From Saprospiraceae bacterium (GTDB lineage: Bacteria > Bacteroidota > Bacteroidia > Chitinophagales > Saprospiraceae): a stretch of DNA of 64,000 nucleotides. The notes under the pieces are model-generated. The model did no database searches and was not told the DNA's origin. It saw only the letters and a program-made list of their open reading frames with translations. The position numbers and the translations under genes are program-made. Location: positions 62,001 to 126,000 of the forward strand of contig JADJWN010000011.1 of NCBI GenBank assembly GCA_016716335.1. Direction: 5' to 3'. Positions 1 to 10,400 of the stretch are shown here, one piece after another; within the stretch, counting starts at the first letter, position 1; every line of letters begins with the position of its first letter.

Positions 1-3000
1 TGCCATCAATATTGGCCAGAGGTAACGGGTGGACAGTCACAGTAAATTGTCCGGTGCCCTGACAACCGTTACCGTCTATCACCGTGACAGTATAAGTGGC
101 GGTGGTAGCCGGACTCACGGTAATGGACTGAGTGGTATTCCCTGTGCTCCATATGTAGGCTGCACCTCCTGAAGTACTGAGTGTAGCAGATTGACCCCGG
201 CATATAGCCTGATCACCTGTGATGGTTACCACGGGATTTGAATTTACTATTACAGTAGTGGTTGCGGTGGCTGTACAGCCATTCTGATCTGTCACAGTCA
301 CAGCATACTGAGTAGTTTGCGATGGATTGACAGTAATTGTGGCAGTAGTTGCACCATTACTCCACAGATAAGAAACTCCACCGGTCGCTGTAAGTATTGC
401 ATGCTCACCCAGGCAAAGTAAAGTATTGCCGTTAATCGCAGGCACGGGTAGCGGATTGACTATCACCGTGAATGAAGCGGTGGACGAGCAATTATTATCG
501 TCGGTAGCAGTTACAGTGTAAGTTGTGGTCTGTAGTGGAGTGACTGTAATGCTTGCTGTGTTTTGCCCGGTATTCCATACATAAGATGTAGCACCTGAGG
601 CTGTTATCGCAGCGGATTGACCCAGACAAACAGGGCTGTCTCCCGTGATTTGCAATTCAGGTAAGGGGTGTACGGTTACAGTAAACGAGGTGGTGGATGA
701 ACAGCCGTTACAACCCGTAACAGTAACGGTATAGCTTTGTGTAGATGCCGGATTTACGGAAATACTTGGGGTAGTTTCACCTGTGGACCATAAGATCTGC
801 ACGTTTTCTTCAATCGGGCTTTGAGAGCACGCTCCACCAAAAACCCTGATATCATCCAGTTCCCAACCCGCAATACCCCCTCTGTCTTCGACACAATACC
901 CGGCAAGCCTGAATTCGAAAGTAGTTTCTTCTTCCACCCTGAAATCAGGGTTACCCGTAAAATCAAAAGTTTCAGTGTTCCAGGTCAATTCAGTATCCAG
1001 ATCATCTCTGTAATAAATCAATGTCCCATTTCTGTAAATCTGAATCATGTATTTGGAATTCACATTATTGATACCTGTGCTGCCATTGGTAGTGACCCAG
1101 TTGAGAGGGGACTGCTCTCTGAATGTCAATTTTGTCAATGATCCGTACTGCGCAGGATCTACCGTAACACTAAACCGCACAAATTTGTCTGACTGTACTT
1201 TGAATGGGTCACAATCCAAAGCACTGGCTACACAAATACCGATTCCTCCTTCTCCATCCGGAGTGCAGGAATGGTCCCCGCTTGATTTTGACAAATTGCT
1301 CGCCGTCACATTAGTGAATCCGGCAAAACTGATGATAGCCGGAGTAAATTCATCGAAACTGTTCTGATTGGTAAATCCATCTGCATTGCAATTATTTAGA
1401 TTCCACTCTACCATCAGTTCATTTTTGCAGTCTTCAGGACAGAAAGTATTGCCATTTATATTTACCACGAGTACACTTTCCCCTCCCAGGCATATTGCAT
1501 CATCTCCGGTAATTTCGATATCAGGATGAGGAAATACATCCACACCTTTCGAAGCAGATGCGGTACATCCTGATTCATCCGTTACAGTAACACTGTAAAC
1601 AGTATAAGATACAGGAGTGACTTCAATTACCGCCGATGTACTTCCTGTACTCCAGATATAGCTGACACCTCCGGTAGCTGTAAGTGTCGTACTGTTCCCT
1701 TCACATACTGCCTGAGCACCCTGAATGATTACTTCAGGCTGGGGCCTTACATTTACCGTAAAACTTCCGGTATTACTACAGGTATTTTCATCTGTTACTG
1801 TAACGGTATAGTCGGTAGATATGCCGGGTGTTACAGTGATGGAAGCCGACAATGCCCCGGTATTCCAGACATAGGCAATGCCGCCTGATGCCGTTAGCGT
1901 TACGCTCTCACCTTTACACACCGATGAAGATCCGGAGATCACCACATCGGGTAAGGGATTAACAATCACAGTTTTTGTGGTCATGGCACTGCAACCATTG
2001 CTGTCTGTGGCCGTAACCGAGTATAAGGTACTGCCACCTGGAGATACAGTAATAGATTGTGTAGTGGCCCCGGTACTCCATAAATAAATTAACCCTCCCG
2101 TAGCGGTAAGTGTGATCTCCTCGCCCACACATATTTCATTCTTTCCATCAATACTCACCTGAGGTAAAGGATGTACTGTCAATTCCCATGTTGCCTGTGC
2201 GGTACAGCCATTCTGATTGGTCACTGTCACAGTATATACTGTAGAAACTGATGGTGCTACGGTGATTTGCGGGGTTGTTTCACCGGTACTCCATAGATAA
2301 GATACACCACCTGATGCAGTGAGGGTCGCATTCTGAAGAAGGCAGATACTCTCCGGCCCGCTTATTTGGGGTGTGGGTAATGGATTGACAGTGACGGTGG
2401 CTTCGGCGGTATCATTACATCCGTTATTATCTGTCACCGTTACTGTATATATTGTGGTGGTCTGCGGATTTACTGTAATGCTCGCCGTAGTTTCACCGGT
2501 ACTCCATACATAGCCGGTGCCTCCGGTAGCCGTCAGGGTAGTGCTTTGGCCGAGACATATTACTTTATTTCCCACAATAGCAGTAACGGGGAATGGAAAG
2601 ACCGTTACTCTAACTGAATCGGTCAGACTGCATCCTTTACAGTCAGTAATAGTTACGGTATAGGTAGTGGTAGAGCCGGGAGTGACTTCGATGGTTTCGG
2701 TAGTATCACCTGTGGACCAGCTGTATTGGACATCATCAAAAAATTCAGTGGTATCGCAGCATCCGCCAAAAATACGGATATCATCCAGTTCCCAACCTGA
2801 CATATTACCTCCACGTTGTATAACGCAATATCCCATCAGTTCGAATCTGAATGTGGTGGTTTCTGTAATATCAAATTCAGGATTATTACTGAAGTCGAAA
2901 GTCTCAGTATTCCAGTCCAGTTCTGTAAGCAGATCATCCTGAGCGAAAATCAGAATATCATTTTTATACACTCTGATCAGATAACGGGTATTGATATTGT

Positions 3001-4111
3001 TGATACCGGTAGCACCATTGAGTGTACGCCAGATCAAAGGGGATTGCTCTCTAAAGGTAAGTCTGGAGAGCTTTCCGGTAGCTCCCGGATGCATGGTTAC
3101 CTGAAACTTTACGGCATTGGCAGGATTGTAGTGTGCAGGGTTGCAGGATGTCATGGAAGAAACACACATCCCTACTCCATCGGTGCCTATCAATGCGCAG
3201 GAATGTTCTCCCTGATCCCGATACACATTGGAAGCATTGACTTCTATGCAATTTCCGGTATTGGGAAATTGTGGGGTAAACTCCTGATAACTGATCTGAT
3301 TTGCCTGTCCGTTGGCATTGCATGCATTGAGATCCCACAATACCAAAAGCTGATTGGTATTCTCTGTACATCTGGTAAAGCAGGTGGCTGCTCCGCTTAC
3401 CTGGGCATTGAGCGTATGGGTTGTGCCAAAACAACCGGATTTGGCAGGACCCGCAGAAAGTGAAAGATTCCCGACGGATACATGAATATAGGTATTGGAG
3501 ACACATCCTCTTGCATTGGTATATCTTATGTTGTAAATGCCGGATTGTGATTGCTGTACCGAAGGCAGTATCCAGAACGAAGCTCCATCCGGAGTATTAT
3601 CATAAAATCCATTGGGACCGAATAGCTCCAGACCCGTTGTGCCTACATTCTGAACTCCGATTTTTAAACTGCCGGCACCACACAATGACACCTTGTCTGT
3701 CTGCCGGTATCCACTGCCTGTATCAGCATATGGTGTAAGCTTGGTGGGTGTACCTCCACTAAGCGTTTCAACTCTCGATTGTCTTGCACATCCGCAGTCG
3801 CTGTCTGCTATTATCAGATAATCTCCGGAGGGTAACCCGCTTAGTGTCACTGAGCCCAAGGTATTGGCCAGTACCTGATTTTCTCTTAAAACGAAGATTC
3901 TCCTTTGACATGGATTGCCGGTCTGTCCGGTTGCCCTAATTTGTAATATACCATCAGAAGCATAACAGGAAGAGGGCTGTTGTACCAGGTCAAGAAATAA
4001 ACCACAATCCATCTGCGCATGCGAGATAGTAAAAATCTGGAGAAACAGCATTGAAAGCAGAAAACTTCTGGTAAATCTTACGAGTTTTTGAGTTGAGATA
4101 GACATAAGCAT
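1..4111 (-). CDS. Giant secreted repeat protein (PKD-like repeats with nested beta-sandwich-like modules), C-terminus beyond left edge
   Basis: The minus frame stays open from the start near 4111 to position 1, giving at least 1,370 residues without a stop. Starts at 4111 or 4105 both give a signal peptide ending near ISHAQ. After a cysteine-containing N-terminal region (about 35-240) come about ten 71-residue PKD/Ig-like repeats. Their recurring cores are an IC(L)GQ-type start, a W-S-T-G-x-T-T centre and a Y-T-V-T-V-T-D-x-N-G-C end. The repeat starts lie near 2546, 2333, 2119, 1909, 1695, 1482, 618, 402 and 193. Two related modules of about 215 residues (roughly 3390-2745 and 1440-800) begin C-x-x-C and end GWELDDIR-[IV]-FGG; each splits a repeat in two. 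This is typical of T9SS-exported surface adhesins, but any sorting domain lies outside the window. It is downstream of sprA in the same orientation with a 362-bp gap. Ligand unknown. Confidence 0.85.
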   Translation of the reverse strand, partial: MLMSISTQKLVRFTRSFLLSMLFLQIFTISHAQMDCGLFLDLVQQPSSCYASDGILQIRATGQTGNPCQRRIFVLRENQVLANTLGSVTLSGLPSGDYLIIADSDCGCARQSRVETLSGGTPTKLTPYADTGSGYRQTDKVSLCGAGSLKIGVQNVGTTGLELFGPNGFYDNTPDGASFWILPSVQQSQSGIYNIRYTNARGCVSNTYIHVSVGNLSLSAGPAKSGCFGTTHTLNAQVSGAATCFTRCTENTNQLLVLWDLNACNANGQANQISYQEFTPQFPNTGNCIEVNASNVYRDQGEHSCALIGTDGVGMCVSSMTSCNPAHYNPANAVKFQVTMHPGATGKLSRLTFREQSPLIWRTLNGATGINNINTRYLIRVYKNDILIFAQDDLLTELDWNTETFDFSNNPEFDITETTTFRFELMGYCVIQRGGNMSGWELDDIRIFGGCCDTTEFFDDVQYSWSTGDTTETIEVTPGSTTTYTVTITDCKGCSLTDSVRVTVFPFPVTAIVGNKVICLGQSTTLTATGGTGYVWSTGETTASITVNPQTTTIYTVTVTDNNGCNDTAEATVTVNPLPTPQISGPESICLLQNATLTASGGVSYLWSTGETTPQITVAPSVSTVYTVTVTNQNGCTAQATWELTVHPLPQVSIDGKNEICVGEEITLTATGGLIYLWSTGATTQSITVSPGGSTLYSVTATDSNGCSAMTTKTVIVNPLPDVVISGSSSVCKGESVTLTASGGIAYVWNTGALSASITVTPGISTDYTVTVTDENTCSNTGSFTVNVRPQPEVIIQGAQAVCEGNSTTLTATGGVSYIWSTGSTSAVIEVTPVSYTVYSVTVTDESGCTASASKGVDVFPHPDIEITGDDAICLGGESVLVVNINGNTFCPEDCKNELMVEWNLNNCNADGFTNQNSFDEFTPAIISFAGFTNVTASNLSKSSGDHSCTPDGEGGIGICVASALDCDPFKVQSDKFVRFSVTVDPAQYGSLTKLTFREQSPLNWVTTNGSTGINNVNSKYMIQIYRNGTLIYYRDDLDTELTWNTETFDFTGNPDFRVEEETTFEFRLAGYCVEDRGGIAGWELDDIRVFGGACSQSPIEENVQILWSTGETTPSISVNPASTQSYTVTVTGCNGCSSTTSFTVTVHPLPELQITGDSPVCLGQSAAITASGATSYVWNTGQNTASITVTPLQTTTYTVTATDDNNCSSTASFTVIVNPLPVPAINGNTLLCLGEHAILTATGGVSYLWSNGATTATITVNPSQTTQYAVTVTDQNGCTATATTTVIVNSNPVVTITGDQAICRGQSATLSTSGGAAYIWSTGNTTQSITVSPATTATYTVTVIDGNGCQGTGQFTVTVHPLPLANIDG

Positions 4112-4473
4112 TATGTTTTTTCATGAATTTACATGTCAAAACGCTCATTAAGAGTCCTGATAACAGATTATCCGAATCTCTCAAATTTAGCGTGATAACA
4201 GGTAAAGATAAATCAACTCAAGTACCCTCTTTTGCTTAAAATTGAGATTTTTTATATAATTATATTATTAAAATTTAATCCCAAATCCCACAGAATTTTA
4301 CATAATACGATATTAACTTATTTGTAATTTTAAATTTACGACTTTGCGAAATCGTAATATTTAATCCTGAAAAAAATGTCAGAAAGGCGACAAAATTCGG
4401 AGATGCAAATTTTTATATATATACAATTCCTGCATATATAAGTTCAAAAACACACTACCGTATCCTACGAATT
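4112..4473. other. Intergenic region between sprA and the giant secreted protein
   Basis: This 362-bp stretch is strongly AT-rich and holds no convincing gene. On the minus strand TAAATTTG (4189-4182) fits the Bacteroidota -7 box TAnnTTTG, about 70 bp ahead of the giant-protein start. A TTG lies 24 bp further upstream, slightly outside the usual spacing. This suggests the gene has its own promoter and does not depend on read-through from sprA. Confidence 0.4.
4182..4216 (-). promoter_or_regulatory. Possible promoter of the giant secreted protein
   Basis: On the minus strand TAAATTTG (4189-4182) matches the -7 consensus TAnnTTTG exactly. The best -33 candidate is TTG at 4216-4214, with a 24-bp spacer that is a little long. 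Inferred from pattern only. Confidence 0.3.
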
Positions 4474-7400
4474 TTAGTTTATCAAAAATCTCAACATCAC
4501 CCCGGATCTAACCGTAGTCACAGGGAATGATATCGTAGTTTTGGGCGTGATCTTCTGATAGTCAAAATAAAATCTCACCATGAGGTTTTTATTGACGTCG
4601 TATTCGATATTGGGCGTAAGTGACACCGTGCGGTTGCCTCTGTCAGCCTGAGAGGCAGTACCTGCCAGCAGGTCATACACCTGTGACTCATCATCCCTGA
4701 GGGAGTAATTCAAATTAATCTTGAGGTCTCTGGTGCCTGCCACCCGGTTTTTACCGGTGGGCTCCTGCTTTTTCTTCTCCGGGGTTTTATCGGAAGGTTC
4801 AGCTTCACCATCCTTTTTCTTCCTCTGTCTCTCCTTCTTCTGACCTCCAAACCCTCTGAAATCCTTGATCACATAGCCTGCCCCGAGTACAACCTCCGTG
4901 GATTTTGCTTCACGCAGTTGACTGACCCCGAGCTCAAGGTTTCTGGTCATTTTGTACTCAAAGTCAAACTTCATATCCTTTCTGGTTTTCACATTGATCC
5001 CTATGATAGGCACAAACTGCTCAGAGATATTGACAGAAGGTATCTCCAGCCTGGAGAAGTAATTATCATTGGGTGAAAGGTTGTCAAACGGAGCATTGGG
5101 GTTGTAATTGGGCTGCGTTTCAAATCTGCTCACTCTGATAGAGGACCGGTATCCGTGTCTGATGGTGAAATTGGAGAATACTTTGGCCAGTGATTTGATT
5201 TTGCTTAACCCGTTGTAATTCAGCTGCCAATTGGGTTTGGGGATATAATTCGTTCTGGCAAACAACGCTCTCTGATCCAGCTCAATATCGGTCGCTGACC
5301 TGTTGGTATAGGCTGCAATAAATGCCGGTACATTCACGGCATTGCTCAGAGGGCCATAACCCTCAGTAAAGCCGGGGTGTGAGGGATGCGGGCCTGCATC
5401 CGGACGATTGGGCAGTCTTGCAGAAATCACCTCCCTGTTAACCTTAAACTGGTTGTAAAGATCTAAGCTGTTCTTAAACAGGGTGTTCAGAGCAAAAAAT
5501 GAAGCCTCCCAGGATCCCACGTCATACATAGCCAGCTGCTGGAATACTGAGTCATTTTCAATTCTGCTTTTCCTGAAAACCTCAGAGTGAGACTCCGGAT
5601 GGTTTTTATTGAAATTTACATCGATACTAAAATCCCTGAATGGCTCTATCAGCAACTTCATATCGGCGGTCTGCCTTCGGGTCTGGGTAAGTGCATCGTT
5701 GAATACCGGACTGGGATTAAACCATTGCTGATTGGTCATCAGCCAGTTGTTGGGCCCTGTAAGATTGGGCTGCCTACCGGCAATGAATCCCCATCCGGGT
5801 GCAGAGAAATTTTCACTCTGACCCAACAACCTGGACTGCGGCATAAATCCGGGTATCATAGTCGTATAATCTTCCTTATAGCTTACCTTGACAGACCGTA
5901 CAGCCATCAAAGGTCTGATAAGGATCCGCTCAATCATACTCGGATCTCTGGGTTTATCTTCTTTCTTCTCTTTTGCATCTTTGGCATTGCCGGAAGATTT
6001 ACTGTCTTTCTTACCATCATCCGTACTGATGAGATCAGGTGTTGCCATATCGTCCGTCTGTCCCCGTTTGCCCAGTCGGTTGTCTCTTGTAGGCAAAGGA
6101 TCATTCCGCTGACTTCGTGGCTTCACAGGTGCTTTACCGGTTTCGATAGACTTGAGATATCCCCATTTGCCATACAGTTTGCTCAGGTCGAATGTGACGT
6201 TTCCTCCTGCACTCTGGCTGTTGCGGATAATATTACCCAGAAAATTACCCAGGTTGTCAATCTCAATCAATGGACCTCCTTCCCAGCCATAGTCTGATTT
6301 ATAATCTGCGGTGGCCTGTACCCAATCAAGTATAGGAATATTTTTGAAAGGTAATCTGTAGTTGAGTGATATGTTATGCCGGTAATTCTTACTTCTACCC
6401 AGCCTTCTGAGATTGTTGTTCCTGTATGCACTCACAAATCCCGGGTCTCTGCGGACAGATTCCGTCACATCTTCTCCTCTTTCGTTGACCCAGTTTCTGT
6501 CAGCCGGATTATCTTCAATACCGACCTGCCTCAGTTCGTCCACCAGGCTTGTGCTGTTTGCCCTGAAATTGAATCGAATGGATTTTGTAATATCCCAATC
6601 CAGGACATAATTGCGCTCCCATGTAAACCTCAGATCATCAAACCTGAACACCGGCGTTTCCGGCAGCCTGAATGTCCTGAAATTGGTAATCCTGTTCATT
6701 CGGCTGTTGAAAGCTACATTGCTCGGCAAAAGACTGAAATTGAATTCGCTGAGGAATTTGAGTGACCTGGCCTTGATAAACTTCAGAGGTTCAATAAAAT
6801 TGCTCTTGGTAGCAAATGCATAATCAAAGGATAATGTCTGTTGCAGTGACCTATCTTCCCGGATAACAGGGTTGGCTCTGGTCGTCTCAGCCCAGGCGTA
6901 TGTCAGACCTATATTTGATGGCGACCATATCTTGCCCGTAGGCCCGGCCTTGGTTTTTACATTGGTAAAATTAAATGCCTTGGTCACTTCCTCCTCACGG
7001 GCTGTTTCCTTGATCTGCTGCTGTCTGACCGGATCCTGCACCAATTGAATTTTTTCCTTCACCTCGAGATCGAGATCAAAAGGATCAAACTGCGGAGTGA
7101 TTAATGTACGTCCATACTGTGCGAAGAATGGAATAGTAAGCTGGAGTGCTTTGGGTATAATTTTGCCCAAATCCAGATTGGCAGATACTTCATAATTGAT
7201 GGTTTCATGCCGGTTTCTTTCCATCAGACGCTTATCAAGTGCCCCAAATCCAATACTGCTGTAATTCATAGCTGCATTAATCTCTCCGAGATCGGCCATC
7301 TGTACCTGCAGCCTTGCCTGTGCTGCTATACCTCCGGAATCATCAAATCCCAAGACCCGGAGTTCATTGACCCAGACTTCTCCGGCAAAAGTTTCCAGGC

Positions 7401-10400
7401 CCGTGGTAATATTACGTACTCCCACCTGAAAAACCTTAATGGCTCCCAGAGAAGGGTTGCCCAGGATTTTGATTGTGTCTCCCCGGTCAGGTTTGAGTGG
7501 AATACCGTACAACTGACCAAATGGAATGCCTTCCCGGTATCGTATGCGTTTCAGTTCTCTAAGACTGTCCAGCGGAATATTGACAAAATTGGCAAAAGGC
7601 CAGACATTGTTGGTCGCCGAATCAACTGCAGTCCCTGTATATTTGGACATGGTAAGGGGCAATACATACTCATAATAGTTATTGACAAAATCCTTACCCA
7701 GACGGATAAATACCGCAAGTTTACCATCTTCTATAATCGAATCCTTATGCTCGGCATGTACAAACATCTGCAATCTCTTATAAAGGTTGAGATTGACTCT
7801 TGCAAGTTTGCTCACACTCACTTCACAATTTCTGGACAGATTGGAAAAAATCAATGCCATAGAACGCTCATCCTGCAACTGATTGGCTATCGTATTGACC
7901 ACAGCCTGACGTACTATACCCTGAGGTATACGGTATGGGAAGGGAGTTTTGGACGAGTTCTCTTCAAATCCCACATCATCCACGCTGAAATGCGGTGGTG
8001 CCGCATCACTTCCTACACAGATGGGATCCTGCTTTCGCCATTGATTGCGCAAAATCTGAAACTGAGCCAGCCTGAAGGTCTTGGCAGATTCGAATTTGGT
8101 CAGATAAAGCCGCATAAACTGTATAGACCTGAATCCGTTTATGCCATTGACAGGTGTACCTCCATTGATAGGTATCTGAAACTGGTACCACTTTTCCGGG
8201 GCTCTTCCTTCCCTTTGTACGGTGACAGTCTGTCGGTAGAAAGGCACGTTTTCAGTATCCATCTCGTTGGATCCCGGTATTTTTCTGATCTTAATACGGT
8301 ACTCATAGTAGCTTTCTGCCTGTTCCAGTGACTTGTTGTTGTTCAGGTCTTCTGTATCCGGAAATCGGTTGCCACGGACGAAATTATTATCTGCAGAGTT
8401 TTCCAAAGGTGCATTACCCTGAGGTCCGTTGAAGCTCTTGAATTTATTGAGCAGATTGGTCTCTCCGGCAAAAGACGGGTCATTGAAAAAGACAAAATTA
8501 TCATTGGATGGGTCCCTGACTACATCCGGTATCTGGGTCAGGTCATTCTCAATCAACCAGGAACTGAATCTGTCCTGCTCTTCCTCATCCGTCAATCCAT
8601 CAAATCCCAAGTCCTGCCTTCTACCCTCTCTGAGGTCAAACCCATTGACTAAAGGAATAGATACGGTGGCTTTACCATATACTGTATTTTTGGTAGGTAC
8701 CACCAGCGTACTCGTAGGTATGGCATTTTCAAAGAAAAGAAAGTTATCCTTGATGATATCCTCAGATACGTTCCCCAGATTAAACACCATTTCTCCTTCT
8801 TCACCATCCGGATGTACTTCGCCATCTCTTCTCTCCATGAATGGATTGAGCATCCAGAATTCTATAAACTCGTAGTTGGCAGCTTCAAAATCTGCATTCT
8901 GGAAGTATCTCATGATACCACCCCATCTTGAAGCCGGATTATTGAGCTTGATTTTTTCATTTTCGATTCTGAATCCCGAGGTATAACCCGGTATTCCGTT
9001 GCCTCTCCGGTCAAAATTGTAGGGACCCCGCTCTGATGGATAGTAGCTGATATCAAAAGTAAACAGTTGCTGCTGGCCGGGCTGTACCTGTCTGAACGGA
9101 AATAAATCCCGCTGTGAAATCAATCGGGTATATGGGTCACCGGCATCCTGTCCGGAGAGATTGACTCCCTGGTCAATGACATACCAGTTGATTTTAGCTC
9201 TGTTGGCGCCATAGGTCAGATTATTTTCCAATGCACTTTCAGGAAATTCCGGCGGTGTACTGGATAAAGTCCATATATTGGGATTAAATCCTCCCAGATT
9301 GATGGCCGTAATCGAACCCTCAAAATCATCAATATTGGCTACCCCGCTGGTCTCCGTGACTTCCTTGCCGTTTTCATCCTTGTATTTGAAATTGATGGCT
9401 CTGGCATGCCCGGGCAATAATCCGGCGGCTTCACCAGTAAAATTGATATAGGACTTTTCTTTGGTACTGTAAAATGGTAGTTTGTCCACAAGCCGTGTTA
9501 CAAAGGGGGCTTCTTCATTGTAATTGAAGTCCAGTCCGAAAATCCGGTTATTGATAGGATCGTCCCCGATATTTACCTTCTGGGTAAATGGCCTTTCCCA
9601 AAGCCTAAGATAGGTGAATCCCAGACTAGTTTTCTTATTGAACTGATATTCGGCCCGCAATCCGGCCATATTCTTCTGCTGCAGACTGAATAGTGAATTG
9701 TCTTCAAAAGACACATTGATAGAGGTACCCTGTGCCATGTAGGCCTCATTGATGATACGCAGACGTCCCAGACTGTAATCAATCTCATAATCCTGTCCCT
9801 CAACGAGCAGCCTTCCACCGGCAGTCACTCTTACGGAGCCCTGGGGTACGAAGGGCCCAAGTGCTATTTCACCGTTGTTGATGCCCCGCACCCGGCCTTT
9901 CATCACAAATTTATTTTTTTCCAGTGACTGTCTGGCTATACTTATAGTGGTGTCGTAGAGTTCCTGATAAGTAAAAATCGCCGCCAGTGTGGAGTCACCG
10001 ATGTTTCTCGCCAAAGATTTACCGAATGGCTCAAGCAATGGAAACATCACAGAGCCGGTACGCTCGATTACTGTCACTCCCGGGATATAGTCGAAAATAC
10101 CATCTGCCTGCGGGTCACTGTATCGGTTGAGTCTGTCAAGATTGAATAATTGCAGCAGTGGTTTATTCCTTAAGCCTTCTACAGGTATAAACTTTTTGAT
10201 GGATCCGTCATCAAAGTCGTCTTCGTAGAATATGTCAAATTCAAAATCCTGCTGATTGAGCTGATTGGTCCTGAGATTATATACATTTTTCATCATCAGG
10301 TCCCACAAGGGTGACCTGTACGGCTTGCCTTCAAAATTCACCAGCGTGGTTACCTGATTGGTGGATTTGAGCAGTTTGACAAAATGCAGTTTCGGGGTGT

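Noticed and set aside
1..2700. Regular repeats with about 213-bp period, first considered as a CRISPR or DNA satellite
   Set aside because: The repeats keep one coding frame, diverge at third positions and encode PKD-like domains; units are far too long for CRISPR.
2816..3506. Open frames on both strands at about 2.8-3.5 kb
   Set aside because: They fall inside the giant secreted protein, whose own frame is continuous and rich in recognisable repeats.
5587..8331. Long open frames on the plus strand across sprA (for example 5587-6297 and 7207-8331)
   Set aside because: They lie antisense to a 2,489-residue recognisable gene, have no domain pattern and no signal peptide, and show the Cys/His/Tyr-rich make-up of reverse-strand shadows.
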